Assembly (NCBI RefSeq): GCF_041601295.1
Contig: NZ_JBFIII010000007.1
Span: 1 to 46,276 of the forward strand
From: Immundisolibacter sp.
GTDB lineage: Bacteria > Pseudomonadota > Gammaproteobacteria > Immundisolibacterales > Immundisolibacteraceae
Direction: 5' to 3'
DNA: 46,276 nt
Shown: one piece after another, positions 24,178 through 34,369 of the stretch
Layout: every line of letters starts with the position of its first letter
How positions within the stretch are numbered: the first letter of the stretch is position 1
Program-made: the position numbers and the translations under genes
The notes under the pieces: generated by a model
The model's database searches: none
What the model was told of the DNA's origin: nothing
Seen by the model: the letters and a program-made list of their open reading frames with translations, nothing else

Positions 24178-25167
24178 TCAGCCTGACACCAGGGCCGGCA
24201 AAGTCTCGCGGCGCAATAGATTGCCTACCAAGCGCAGGTGAAAGCGCAGCGGTACCCGGTCCCATGGCGTGAAGCGTGGCAGCTGGAACAGATCGGCACC
24301 CGCCGAGGCATTGCCCCAGGCCGTGCATACGGCCGCGGCGAAGCCAAGTTCCCGGGCCATCGCAACATGGTGGGCGTCATAGTCCTCGCCGGGTTTACCG
24401 TTCGGATACGCGAACAGCCGCACCGGCGCACCGATCATCGCCTCAAGTCGATCGCGACCGTCGGCCATCTCGCGCCGGGCGCTGGCCGGGTCAAGGCGGG
24501 TCAGGATGGGGTGCGAGCAGGTGTGTGCGCCAATGGCCATGCCCGCCGCGTGCAAAGCCCGTACGCCTTCCGGGTTCAGCATCAGGTCGGGCGCGCGCTG
24601 GAGCTTGCAGCGTTCCATGACCGCCGCGACCACATCGCGTCTTTGCGCGTTTTCCAGGTGCTTGAGCGCCGGCAGTAGCCTGCCCACAGTGGCGTACCGG
24701 TCCGCGACCCCATGCAGCGCGTACCGCGCCAGACCAAGATCGCTAAGGTCAAGTGGGCCCTCCCCTGCCCCGGCGACGGCTTCGATAAGGCAGTCGTTCC
24801 ACATGGCGCCGCCATCCAGGTAATCGGTCGCGATGAAAAACGTCGCCGGCAGGCCATGGCGTCGCAAAACCGGCAGCGCCAGGTCCAGATTGTCGCGGTA
24901 GCCGTCGTCAAAGCTGACGCAGACCGCCCGGGCTGGCAGGGTGCCGGCGGCGAGCCTGCGCACGGCCTGGTCAAGCGACAACACATTGAACTCACGCGCA
25001 AGCAGGGCCATCTGCCAGTCGAATACGGACACCGTCACGTCACCGCGCCGGTAAGGATCCGGCTCGGCCAACACGCGGTGGTAGATCAGCACCATCAGGT
25101 GTGCTCGCGGTCCGCCCGGAGACAGGCCGCCGGCGAGCAGGCGCAGGGGCAGATGAGCGACCGTCAC
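24178..25167 (-). CDS. Polysaccharide deacetylase (NodB-type, carbohydrate esterase family 4)
   Basis: A 329-residue enzyme predicted to remove acetyl groups from N-acetylated sugars in a surface polysaccharide. The NodB motifs are VSFDDGYRDN with D87 (base) and D88 (metal), HTCSH with metal ligands H215 and H219, and LFAYPNGKPGEDY. An N-terminal block LMVLIYHRVL with SVFDWQMALLAREFNVLSL is usual for this group. The GTG at 25167 overlaps the GtrA stop (GTGA), so the two are translated together. The frame stays open further upstream, but only across gtrA. No signal peptide is clear, so it may act at the cytoplasmic face on lipid-linked sugars. Its partner glycosyltransferases are not in the window. 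Confidence 0.9.
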   Translation of the reverse strand: MTVAHLPLRLLAGGLSPGGPRAHLMVLIYHRVLAEPDPYRRGDVTVSVFDWQMALLAREFNVLSLDQAVRRLAAGTLPARAVCVSFDDGYRDNLDLALPVLRRHGLPATFFIATDYLDGGAMWNDCLIEAVAGAGEGPLDLSDLGLARYALHGVADRYATVGRLLPALKHLENAQRRDVVAAVMERCKLQRAPDLMLNPEGVRALHAAGMAIGAHTCSHPILTRLDPASARREMADGRDRLEAMIGAPVRLFAYPNGKPGEDYDAHHVAMARELGFAAAVCTAWGNASAGADLFQLPRFTPWDRVPLRFHLRLVGNLLRRETLPALVSG

Positions 25168-25547
25168 CCGTGATAGGTCCAGCTGCGATGTGCCAGAAAC
25201 GTTAGTGGCGGCACGCCGGTTGCCACCAGGGCGATGCCAACCAGGTAATGAAGGCCAAACCACTGCGCAGTGCCGGAGATCAGCATGGAAAGGCCAAGAC
25301 CGGCGATCGAGACGGCGCCAAACCGCCGAAGCGTGCGCCGGGTAAAGGGCCGCTGGAAAGTCAGCCATGAGTTCAGACCATAGGACACGGCGGTTGCAAT
25401 ACAGAATGCTGCCCCATTGGCAAACACCGCCGAGCGTCCAGCTTTTGCTACGAGCGTAACCGCCACGGCCACGTGGGTCGCGGTGGCAAGCAGACCGACC
25501 ATCAGAAATCCGATCAGTTGGCGCACGGCAGCCACCCGTCCTGGCAA
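25164..25547 (-). CDS. GtrA-like four-helix membrane protein
   Basis: A protein of about 127 residues with four hydrophobic helices in GtrA style: LIGFLMVGLLATATHVAVAV, the AFCIATAVSYGLNSWLTFQRPF signature (N-x-W-x-F at the end of helix 2), VSIAGLGLSMLIS and YLVGIALVATGVPPLTFLAHRSWTY. GtrA proteins are thought to flip undecaprenyl-linked sugars or help glycosyltransferases in O-antigen or arabinogalactan modification. The start is uncertain: TTG at 25547, GTG at 25535 and GTG at 25526 are all in frame, and the ribosome site AGGA favours none clearly. It is first in a two-gene unit with the deacetylase, pointing to surface glycan modification. Confidence 0.85.
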   Translation of the reverse strand: MPGRVAAVRQLIGFLMVGLLATATHVAVAVTLVAKAGRSAVFANGAAFCIATAVSYGLNSWLTFQRPFTRRTLRRFGAVSIAGLGLSMLISGTAQWFGLHYLVGIALVATGVPPLTFLAHRSWTYHG

Positions 25548-25735
25548 AAGATGATGCGCTTGAGCGGTCGGGTGGGGACGCGAATCCTGACCACGGCCAA
25601 GAGGTATCGGTCACGCACTGGCGGACCCATGCAAGGTTCCTGAACTGTCCGTCGGTATTGGGTCATGTTAGCAGGCGGCCCATGTTGCCACCCGGGCCGG
25701 CGCGACCACACGTGCCGGTGACGGGATTGGCATAA

Positions 25736-26881
<1,146 letters not shown>

Positions 26882-26893
26882 GAGTACAGGGGC

Positions 26894-28324
26894 GTGGCAC
26901 TTGAACTGCCGGCAATCGTCGGGTGGCTGGTTCTGGTCGTACACCCGGGCCTTGGCCTGCTGTGCGCCTGGAATGCCCTGCTCTACAAGCGCGACCCGCG
27001 CTCGGCACTGGCGTGGATCGGTATCAGTCTGTTGCTGCCGCTCGGTGGCCCGCTGCTGTATTTCGCCTTCGGTGTGAACCGTATCCGCACCCGCAGTCTG
27101 CGAAAACGCTTCCCGCTACCGATCGATTTCGGTTACGAGCAGGCCGACGACGCCGATATGCCGCATATCGAGCCGGCCCTGCCCGCCGGACCGATTGCCC
27201 GCGCCTCGGCACAGGTGAGCCGCCGTCCCTGCCTGCCCGGCAATGCAATCGACCTGCTCCACAACGGCGAGCAGGCCTATCCGGCGATGATCGAGGCGAT
27301 TCGCTCGGCCGAGCGCTACGTCTATCTGTCGACGTATATCTTCGGCGCCAGCGGCGCGGCGCGCGATGTCATCGATGCCCTGGCGGCAGCCCAACGGCGC
27401 GGCGTGACTGTATGCGTGCTGCTGGACGGACTCGGCCAGTGGTACACCCTAGCGCGTGCGCGGCCCCTGCTTCGCCAGGCCGGCGTACGGGTGGCCGCGT
27501 TCCTGCCGCTGCGTCTGTGGCCGATGCGCCTGCACGTGAATATGCGTAACCACCGCAAGATTCTGCTGGTGGACGGTATGGTGGCCTTCACGGGCGGTAT
27601 GAATATCGCCGATTACCACATGGCCAGCGGCGCCTCCAAGCGCCGGGTCGTGGATCTTCATCAGCGTTTGAGTGGCCCGGTGGTCGGGCAGATCGAAGCC
27701 GTATTTGCGGAAGATTGGCGTTTTGCGACCGGCGAAGCCCTGCCCGAGCCGATCCCACCGTCAGCAGGCGTCGGCATGGCGCAATGTCGGGTCATCAACG
27801 ACGGTCCCAATGAGGACCTGGACCGCCTGGCCCTGGTGTTGCTGGCGGCCATGTCCGCGGCCCAGCGGCGCATCGAGATCATGACCCCGTATTTCTTACC
27901 GTCGCGCGAACTGCTCGGGACGATCCAGGCCGCCGCGCTGCGCGGCGTCGAGGTCCACATACTGTTGCCGGGGCACAACAACCTGCCCTACGTGCACTGG
28001 GCCACGCGCAATATGCTGTGGGAGCTCCTGCAGTACGGGGTCGAGGTGCGTTACCAACCACCACCGTTTGTACACAGCAAGCTGCTTCTGGTGGACGATG
28101 ACTACGCCCAGGTGGGCTCCGCCAACATGGACCCGCGTAGCCTGCGGCTTAATTTCGAGCTTAACGTGGAAGTGTTCGATGCCGCATTCAACGCCACCCT
28201 CGCGGGCCACTTTGCAACCGCCTGGAACGCCTCCCGCCTCGTCACGGCGGAAGAGATCAGCCAGCGGCGACTGGCAGTACGCACCCGTGACGCACTGTGC
28301 TGGCTATTCTCGCCCTATCTGTGA
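26894..28324 (+). CDS. cls: Cardiolipin synthase (phospholipase D superfamily)
   Basis: A 476-residue inner-membrane enzyme that condenses two phosphatidylglycerols to cardiolipin and glycerol. Two membrane helices near 6-30 and 38-60 are followed by two HKD motifs: H220-x-K222-x4-D227 (NHRKILLVDG) and H394-x-K396-x4-D401 (VHSKLLLVDD). The N-terminal layout (PLDc_N type) and the WNALLYKRDPRSALAWI stretch match bacterial ClsA-like proteins. The GTG at 26894 has AGGAG nine bases upstream. It lies 12 bases after frmA and overlaps or nearly overlaps the response regulator gene, so a shared transcript is likely. It consumes the same lipid as mprF and the LTA-synthase-like gene downstream. Confidence 0.95.
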   Translation: MALELPAIVGWLVLVVHPGLGLLCAWNALLYKRDPRSALAWIGISLLLPLGGPLLYFAFGVNRIRTRSLRKRFPLPIDFGYEQADDADMPHIEPALPAGPIARASAQVSRRPCLPGNAIDLLHNGEQAYPAMIEAIRSAERYVYLSTYIFGASGAARDVIDALAAAQRRGVTVCVLLDGLGQWYTLARARPLLRQAGVRVAAFLPLRLWPMRLHVNMRNHRKILLVDGMVAFTGGMNIADYHMASGASKRRVVDLHQRLSGPVVGQIEAVFAEDWRFATGEALPEPIPPSAGVGMAQCRVINDGPNEDLDRLALVLLAAMSAAQRRIEIMTPYFLPSRELLGTIQAAALRGVEVHILLPGHNNLPYVHWATRNMLWELLQYGVEVRYQPPPFVHSKLLLVDDDYAQVGSANMDPRSLRLNFELNVEVFDAAFNATLAGHFATAWNASRLVTAEEISQRRLAVRTRDALCWLFSPYL

Positions 28325-28332
28325 CGCTGACC

Positions 28333-29046
28333 ATGAACCCAGGCGCACAGTCCACGCAGCCCGCAACCCGGTTGTTGTTCATTGAGGACAACGCGGCACT
28401 GCTGCAGAACCTCTACGATTATTTCGAGGACCAGGGCTACCAGCTGGATTCGGCGCGGGACGGGCCGAGCGGGCTGCATCTTGCCAGCGATGGTGATTAC
28501 GACCTGATCGTGCTCGACCTTACGCTGCCCAGGCTGGATGGTCTGGAGCTATGTCATCGCCTGCGCCAGGACAGCCATGTCAACACGCCGATCCTGATGC
28601 TGACCGCGCGCGACGCGGTTGAGCAGCGCGTCGCCGGGCTGCGCGCAGGGGCGGACGATTACCTGGTCAAGCCGTTCGCGCTGGTCGAACTGCACGCTCG
28701 CATCGAGGCCCTGCTCAGGCGCAGCCGACGGCCCGCGACAGCGCAGGTTCACTACGCCGACGTCACCCTCGACCTTGCCAATGCCAGCGCGCGGCGCGCC
28801 GGCCAGACGCTGATACTGACCCCCACCGAGCTGAAGTTGCTGGACGCCCTGCTGCGCGCCGCCCCACGCCTGGTGCGCCGGTCAGAACTCGAACGCCTGC
28901 TGTGGCTGGACGAGCCCCCCGACAGCGATGCGCTGCGTACCCACATCCACAGCCTGCGGCGGGTGCTGGATCGGCCGTTTGATGTCCCGCTGATCGAAAC
29001 CGTGCGCGGCCTCGGCTACCGGATCGCGCTCCCCGATGGCGCGTAA
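28333..29046 (+). CDS. OmpR/PhoB-family response regulator
   Basis: A 237-residue transcription regulator. The receiver domain (about 12-128) has acidic E18-D19, phospho-acceptor D62 (VLDLTLP), T91 and K113 (LVKPF). The winged-helix DNA-binding domain (about 140-235) shows LTPTELKLLDALLRAAPRLVRRSELERLLW and the ending IETVRGLGYRIALPD. The ATG at 28333 was chosen; a GTG at 28321 overlapping the cls stop as GTGA is an alternative. It overlaps the histidine kinase gene by 11 bases. The targets may include the beta-propeller and efflux/lipid genes downstream, where GCTGTCA repeats occur. Confidence 0.93.
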   Translation: MNPGAQSTQPATRLLFIEDNAALLQNLYDYFEDQGYQLDSARDGPSGLHLASDGDYDLIVLDLTLPRLDGLELCHRLRQDSHVNTPILMLTARDAVEQRVAGLRAGADDYLVKPFALVELHARIEALLRRSRRPATAQVHYADVTLDLANASARRAGQTLILTPTELKLLDALLRAAPRLVRRSELERLLWLDEPPDSDALRTHIHSLRRVLDRPFDVPLIETVRGLGYRIALPDGA

Positions 29047-30331
29047 ACGCACACCTCTGCGCCAGCGCTTAGTGGTGGCATTTGTACTGCTTACCGCCGC
29101 GGTGTCCGGCATGTTCTCGCTGGTCACCTTTGTGGTCATGGAAGAGTTGGAAAGAACCCTGTTCGTCGACCAGCTCGACGGTGAATTGCGCTGGTGGATT
29201 CAGCATCTTGGTAATGCCCCGCAAACACGGCCGCTGGAACTGCCCAACCACGCCCAGCTGTACATCACACCGGACCTGTTCGATGCCCAGCTGCCAACGT
29301 TCCTGCCGGCGATCGCCGTTGGCTGGCAGGAAGTCGCCGACGGCAAGGAAAGCTACGAGGTGATTCGTCGCGACTACGGCACGCGACGCTACTACCTGGT
29401 GCAACCCTCATCGGAACAGGAGCGCCGCGAGCACGTCTGGTTTGGCGTGCTGGCTGTGGGTACCGTGTCAGCCTGGGTGGCGGCTTACCTGATTGCTCGC
29501 CTGACCGCCGGCAGCGTACTCGAGCCGGTGCTGCGTCTGGCGCAGCGCGTGCGCCGGGCCGATCCGGCGCGACCACCGCAGCGCCTGGCCGCTGGCTTTG
29601 CCAACGACGAGATCGGCGCCCTGGCGCGCGCCTTCGAGCAGCGCCTGGCGCAGTTGTACGGCTTCATCGCCAGCGAACGGCTGTTCACCAGCGATGTAAG
29701 TCACGAACTGCGCACCCCTGTTGCCATCATCAGCGGCGCTGCCGAGACCTTGCTCCAGCGCTCGGAACTGCTGCCGCGCGCGCGCGGCGCCGTGGAGCGA
29801 ATCGCCACCGCGGCGCACGAGATGCAGGCATTGATTGATGGGTTTCTGGTTCTGGGCCGAGACCCCATGTCCGTGCAGGCAAGTTCCGAATCGTGCGCAA
29901 TCAACGCGATCGTGCGGGCCGAAATCGAGCGCCTGAACGCCGGGCCAGCGGCCGGAACACACTCGATAGCGCTGATCGAACGCTCCGACGTGACACTGCC
30001 CTGTCCGCCCGCGCTGCTTACCGTGGCGGTGCGAAACCTGCTCGACAACGCGGTGCGGTATGCACCCGGCAGCGAGGTACGGGTCATCATTCTGCCCGAT
30101 GCACTGGTAGTGGAAGACGGTGGCAGCGGCCTGCCAGATGCGGATATCGTCCGTGCGTTCGACCGGCATCAGCGGCTGGCTCCCGAAGTCGCCGCGGGCG
30201 AAGGGCTCGGCCTGGCCATCGTGCAGCGCATCTGCGAGCGCAGCGGCTGGCAAATACTCGCGCAGAGCCTGCCTGACGGGATGCGCTTCGAGCTGCGTTT
30301 CGCGCCGGAGCCCGCGGTCGTCTCGACATAA
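29036..30331 (+). CDS. Membrane sensor histidine kinase
   Basis: A 431-residue inner-membrane kinase paired with the preceding regulator. Helix 1 is at about 11-34, the periplasmic sensor of about 100 residues runs to 133 with aromatic-rich ELRWWIQHLG and EVIRRDYGTRRYYLVQPS, helix 2 is at 134-154 and a HAMP-like linker follows. The phospho-histidine is H223 in SDVSHELRTPVA. The ATPase domain has the N box LLDNAVRYAP, VEDGGSGLPD and GEGLGLAIVQRI. The signal is unknown; the short sensor next to envelope-lipid genes could suit cationic peptide or membrane stress sensing, as inference only. The ATG at 29036 sits inside the regulator gene, so translation is coupled. Confidence 0.94.
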   Translation: MARKRTPLRQRLVVAFVLLTAAVSGMFSLVTFVVMEELERTLFVDQLDGELRWWIQHLGNAPQTRPLELPNHAQLYITPDLFDAQLPTFLPAIAVGWQEVADGKESYEVIRRDYGTRRYYLVQPSSEQERREHVWFGVLAVGTVSAWVAAYLIARLTAGSVLEPVLRLAQRVRRADPARPPQRLAAGFANDEIGALARAFEQRLAQLYGFIASERLFTSDVSHELRTPVAIISGAAETLLQRSELLPRARGAVERIATAAHEMQALIDGFLVLGRDPMSVQASSESCAINAIVRAEIERLNAGPAAGTHSIALIERSDVTLPCPPALLTVAVRNLLDNAVRYAPGSEVRVIILPDALVVEDGGSGLPDADIVRAFDRHQRLAPEVAAGEGLGLAIVQRICERSGWQILAQSLPDGMRFELRFAPEPAVVST

Positions 30332-30456
30332 GTCGCTCACGATGCCCTGGCGGTCGGCATATTGGCGGGGCACAAGGGTCTCACCCCCGGCGGGAAATCG
30401 AATCGTCGGATCGGAACGCGCGGAAGCGGGCGACACGAAACTTCGGACGCCCACGC

Positions 30457-30480
30457 GCTGTCACAGCTGACAAGCTGTCA
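30457..30480 (+). promoter_or_regulatory. Tandem GCTGTCA-type repeats, possible regulator binding site
   Basis: Three near-identical heptamers follow each other: GCTGTCA at 30457, GCTGACA at 30466 and GCTGTCA at 30474, spaced 8-9 bases. A further GCTGACA occurs at 30524. OmpR-family regulators usually bind direct repeats about 10-11 bases apart, so the spacing is somewhat short. The site lies in the 254-base gap between the kinase gene and the beta-propeller gene. Confidence 0.3.
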
Positions 30481-30585
30481 CCTCGATAAACTCATAGCCA
30501 CGACCCACACAGAAAAGTCGCCCGCTGACACTTCGTCGGTTGTCGCGAGAAGTCACGCTTACCGCTGCCCATAACCGACGAAACC

Positions 30586-31497
30586 ATGCGTATAAAAACA
30601 TATCCAGTCAAGCCCAAGCCCGTCATCGACAGCCAGCTATCGGCAGTCCACCCGCCGGCCAGAGCGGGTGGGCGCCGCCGCGTTGGGCGGCTACTCGCCG
30701 TGCTGCTCGTGCTGGCAGTGGGCGGAGCCGCTTACTACGGCGCCCGCTGGCCGTTACGCCTCAATAGCAACTGGGAAATCACCCAGACGATTTCCCTGAC
30801 GCGGCCGGACAGTTTGTCCCTGGGCGCTGACGGGGAGCTGCAGTACGTGACGCTGGAAACGGTTCCGGGCCTGTTGGTCGAGCTGACGCCGGATGGACCC
30901 AAAACCGTGTTCGGCGATTTTCTGAAACCCGACAGCCTGCTGGTACTGCCAGACACCATCATCGTCACCGAGGAAGACGTCGATGGCCGGGTAATGGCCT
31001 TTAACCGGTCGACTGCGAAACTGCGCGTTCTGGCTCGGCTGGACAATCCGGAGGGTATTTTGCTGCGCGCCGATGGCAGTCTGGTGGTGGCCCTGGACAC
31101 GCCGGCCGGCCGGCTGATGATCCTGCGCAATGATGCCGAGCCGGAGCTGCTGGTCGAGGGTCTCAATCAACCCGAAGGTCTGTGCAACCTGCCCGACGGC
31201 CGCATTGGCATCGCCGAGAGCGGCACCGGTCGCATCCTCGCCCACGGCCCTAAGGGGCTCGAAGTGCTGGCCGATGATCTCGACGGCATCGACCAACTGG
31301 CCTGTGGCGCTGACGGCAGTTTGTGGGCGGTACTCAGCCAGGTTCGCAGCGGCGAACTGATCCGCATCCAGGACGGTCGACGCCGGACCATTGCCCGCCA
31401 TCTGCGTCAACCGCAGGGCATCGCCCTGGCGCCCGACGGCAGCGTATATATCGCGGAGACGCGAGCGAACCGTGTTCTGCGCCTGCAAGCCCGGTGA
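30586..31497 (+). CDS. Membrane-anchored beta-propeller (NHL/SMP-30-like) protein
   Basis: A 303-residue protein with a basic N-terminus, one membrane helix (about 37-54) and a periplasmic domain of repeated blades. Repeats of the type P-x-G-I-x-L-x2-D-G-S-L-V-V-A and QPEGLCNLPDGRIGIAESGTGRI recur about every 40 residues, ending QGIALAPDGSVYIAETRANRVLRL. This fits a six-bladed NHL or SMP-30/strictosidine-synthase-like propeller. Lactonase metal ligands could not be identified with confidence, so it may be a binding rather than a catalytic module. It is preceded by the two-component genes and followed by the efflux/lipid operon. Its function is unknown. Confidence 0.82.
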   Translation: MRIKTYPVKPKPVIDSQLSAVHPPARAGGRRRVGRLLAVLLVLAVGGAAYYGARWPLRLNSNWEITQTISLTRPDSLSLGADGELQYVTLETVPGLLVELTPDGPKTVFGDFLKPDSLLVLPDTIIVTEEDVDGRVMAFNRSTAKLRVLARLDNPEGILLRADGSLVVALDTPAGRLMILRNDAEPELLVEGLNQPEGLCNLPDGRIGIAESGTGRILAHGPKGLEVLADDLDGIDQLACGADGSLWAVLSQVRSGELIRIQDGRRRTIARHLRQPQGIALAPDGSVYIAETRANRVLRLQAR

Positions 31498-31982
31498 ATG
31501 CAAGCGGCCACGGGCCGGCCTGAATACTGCCCGCCTGCTGGGCGTCAACACTGCTTACGGGGGACTAGCGGCCATGCGCCGGGGCGCGATGCCGATCGAA
31601 TCAGGGGATTGGCGAACCAGTAGCGGTTGTTGAGCGCTACGACGACGTCAGCCAACGGCCACGTTCGCGGACCAGAGCGACGCCCCGGCAATCATGCGGC
31701 TGGACCGCGGGCAGGGATTGATGGTCCAGCTGTCATCGCCACGCGTCTGCGTCGGGCATGGCAAGACCCGCGCGATCTGACCCGTCGTGACCTGCCGATC
31801 AGGAAGTGCTCGCGCCACGGCGTTGCCAGTTCTGCTTTGGACACAGGCCAGTGCGGCACGGGTGCATCGGTCGTCGTCACACCAGCGCGGGACATCTTGA
31901 CGGAAAACTCACGTCTCGCTCACGCAAGCTTCATGGGCCCCACAGCAGAATCCGCCCCCAATTTTCCGAATCGGCTGTGTCG
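31498..31982. other. Gap before the efflux/lipid operon
   Basis: These 485 bases hold no frame that resembles a known protein; a frame open from 31627 has biased, family-unlike composition. The region probably holds the promoter of the seven-gene operon starting at 31983. TTGACG near 31897 could be a -35 element but no matching -10 is clear. No terminator hairpin was recognised after the beta-propeller gene. Confidence 0.45.
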
Positions 31983-33347
31983 ATGCCTCGCGTCTTACGA
32001 TCCTGCCCGCGCAGCACGTGCTTACATCCAGCCGGCGTGCTACTGACCCTGGCACTCGGCGGCTGCGCGACCTATCAACCGTTACCGCTGCCGAATGAGG
32101 CAGACCTGTTACCGGCTGTGGCCACGTCGTCATGCTGCGCAGCAATCGGGGCCGACACGCTTGGTCTGGGCACTCTGGCCCGCGTCGCGGTGGAGTACAA
32201 CCCGGACCTGCGTGCACGGCGCAGCGCGCTCGGTGTCGCCCGCGCCGAGCTATATGCCGCCGGTCTGCTCCCGGATCCGCAGTTATCCATCGGCGGCGAT
32301 CATCCCAGTACCCGGGGCCCCGGCCTGGTCAACGCCGGTTTTATTGCCTTGGCTTACGACCTGGGCGCTGTGTTTACGCGCGGGACCACTCGCCAAGCGG
32401 CCCGCCAAAAGCTGGCACAGGCGCGCCTTGACCTGGCCTGGGCGGAGTGGCAGACCGCGCAGCAGGCGCGCACCCTGGGACTCGCTTTGTGGACGGCAAA
32501 GCGCAAACGCGGTGTTCTGGAGCAGGCACTGTCCCGTTATCGCGCCCGCCAGAAACAATCCATCACGGCACTGGCCGTCGGCGATGTCACCCTGTTGCAG
32601 GCCGGTCCTGATCTGACCGCCCTGCTCGACGCAACGAGCAAACTGGCGCTTCTTGACCAGACCGCCAGCGCGGACGCGCACCGCCTGCGCGCCCTCCTCG
32701 GCCTTGATCCGTATGCCCCGCTGGTCGGCGTGGGGCCGTCGCTGGCCGAATCCGCAGCAGCCGGCCTACCCACGCCGGACGCGGCCAAAGCACAGCTGGC
32801 CGGAGTCGCCGGGCGGCGACCCGACCTGCGGGCGCTCGCCGCCGGGTACGCCGCCCAGGAAACGCGCCTGCGCGGCAGTGTGCTGGCGCAGTTTCCAGCC
32901 ATCACGCTCGGTGTCAGCCGCGCCAGGGACACCAGCGCCATCTATACCAATGGGCTGAGCCTGAGTCTGAACCTGCCGTTGTTCGGCGCGGCGCGCGGGG
33001 CGATTGCCCGCGACCGGGCCACGCGTGATCAGTTGCGTGCCGAATACCAGGCGCGGCTGGATCAGACCACGGCCGACGTGATTCAGCTGCTGGATATGAC
33101 CGCCATCGGGGCCGCCCTGCGCACCCAGCTGGAGCGCCACCTACCGGCCCTGCAGGAGATGGTCGAACGGGCCCGCGGCGCCTATGCGCGGGGCGACATG
33201 GACGCCCTCGCCTACCTCAACCTGGAGCAGAGCTTGACCGACAAGCGCCTGGAACAGATTGACCTCACCGATCAGTTGATTGGTGCCCGGATCGCACTCG
33301 ACACGTTGCTGGCGCTGCCACTGCCAGACAGGGAGGATGCGCCATGA
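31983..33347 (+). CDS. TolC/NodT-family outer-membrane efflux lipoprotein
   Basis: A 454-residue outer-membrane channel component of a tripartite exporter. A lipoprotein signal ends in LALGGC with the acylated C28. The mature protein shows the two-fold TolC repeat: ALGVARAELYAAGLLPDPQLSIGGD in the first half, GRRPDLRALAAGYAAQETRLRGSVLAQFPAITLG in the second, and a C-terminal coiled coil ending RIALDTLLALPLP. The ATG at 31983 is the start that gives a normal signal peptide. Its stop overlaps the adaptor ATG as ATGA. Having the outer-membrane gene first and overlapping the pump genes suggests a dedicated rather than shared channel. Confidence 0.92.
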   Translation: MPRVLRSCPRSTCLHPAGVLLTLALGGCATYQPLPLPNEADLLPAVATSSCCAAIGADTLGLGTLARVAVEYNPDLRARRSALGVARAELYAAGLLPDPQLSIGGDHPSTRGPGLVNAGFIALAYDLGAVFTRGTTRQAARQKLAQARLDLAWAEWQTAQQARTLGLALWTAKRKRGVLEQALSRYRARQKQSITALAVGDVTLLQAGPDLTALLDATSKLALLDQTASADAHRLRALLGLDPYAPLVGVGPSLAESAAAGLPTPDAAKAQLAGVAGRRPDLRALAAGYAAQETRLRGSVLAQFPAITLGVSRARDTSAIYTNGLSLSLNLPLFGAARGAIARDRATRDQLRAEYQARLDQTTADVIQLLDMTAIGAALRTQLERHLPALQEMVERARGAYARGDMDALAYLNLEQSLTDKRLEQIDLTDQLIGARIALDTLLALPLPDREDAP

Positions 33348-34369
33348 TCCGGGCGCCGGTTCTGCTGTTGCTGTTGTGGCTACCGTTCGCCAATGCAGCA
33401 ACCAATCCGGAATCAGCGCGGCCCGTCGCCACCGTGCCGGTACAAGGCGGCGACATAATCCCGACCGTGCAGGCCTGGGGCACGGTGCAGCCCGATCCGG
33501 ATCGGTTGCACATGCTGGCCCTGCCGCGCGCTGCCATCATCGGGCGTGTGTATGTACACAACGGGCAGGCCGTGGTAGCAGACGCGCCGCTGCTCGATTT
33601 CACCACCGCCCCGGCGGTACAGCAGGACCACGCACAAGCCACCAGCGCGCTCGATTACGCGACACGAGCGGTAGCGCGCAACGAGAGGCTGTTTGCCGAA
33701 CAACTCGCCACCCGGGCCGATCTGGATGCTGCTCGCCGCGACTTGCAGGACGCGAACAGCCGCCTCGCCGCGCTGACCGCCATCGGCGCCGGCACCGGCG
33801 CCGGCACCTTGCGTGCCCCGGTGGCCGGTATCGTGACGGAAGTCTTGCTGATACCGGGCACACGCGTGGCGGCCGACACGCCGGCCGTATCCATCGCCGA
33901 CCGGCAGGCACTGGTGGCGATCCTGGGCATCGATACCGAAACCGCCGCGCGCATTGCACGGAACGCCAGGGTCAGAATCAGCAGCGTGTTCGACACCGTG
34001 GTCGGATTCACCGGCCAGGTGAAGGCCGTGCAGGCGATTACCGATCCAGTGACCCATCTGCTCAGCGTCCTGGTACCGATCCCCGCCGACGGCGCGGCTT
34101 ATCCAATCGGCGCTGCGCTGCGCGGTGAGATCGAACTGCAGGCCGAGGCTGCCCTGCGTGTGCCCAGGGCCGCGCTGCTGGCTGATGGCGGCGGAACCTA
34201 CCTGTTCGTGCTGCGACAGGGTCGAGCCCGGCGGGTGGACGTGACAACCGGCGGGCCGGTCGGCGAGAACATCACCGTCACCGGTCCACTGCAAGCCGGC
34301 GAGCACGTAATCACCACTGGCGGGCGTGAACTCAGTGACGGCGATATTGCCAGGGACGGCACGCCTTGA
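33344..34369 (+). CDS. RND efflux periplasmic adaptor (membrane fusion protein)
   Basis: A 341-residue exported adaptor joining the inner-membrane pump to the outer-membrane channel. A signal peptide ends near WLPFANA (residue 18). A lipoyl-like half motif is ALPRAAIIGRVYVHNGQAVVADAPLLDF, a helical hairpin covers about 90-150, and the second half motif is TLRAPVAGIVTEVLLIPGTRVAADTP. A beta-barrel and membrane-proximal domain follow, with VPRAALLADGGGTYLFVLRQGRARRVDV. The helical hairpin is short. It overlaps both neighbours (ATGA with the channel gene, TTGA with the pump gene). Substrate specificity cannot be inferred. Confidence 0.93.
   Translation: MIRAPVLLLLLWLPFANAATNPESARPVATVPVQGGDIIPTVQAWGTVQPDPDRLHMLALPRAAIIGRVYVHNGQAVVADAPLLDFTTAPAVQQDHAQATSALDYATRAVARNERLFAEQLATRADLDAARRDLQDANSRLAALTAIGAGTGAGTLRAPVAGIVTEVLLIPGTRVAADTPAVSIADRQALVAILGIDTETAARIARNARVRISSVFDTVVGFTGQVKAVQAITDPVTHLLSVLVPIPADGAAYPIGAALRGEIELQAEAALRVPRAALLADGGGTYLFVLRQGRARRVDVTTGGPVGENITVTGPLQAGEHVITTGGRELSDGDIARDGTP

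Noticed and set aside
25168..25614. Long N-terminal extension of the deacetylase
   Set aside because: It overlaps gtrA in another frame and its sequence fits no family; the GTGA overlap start is better.
31627..32046. A 139-codon plus-strand frame before the efflux lipoprotein
   Set aside because: No recognisable family, odd composition, no ribosome site, and it overlaps the start of the efflux gene.
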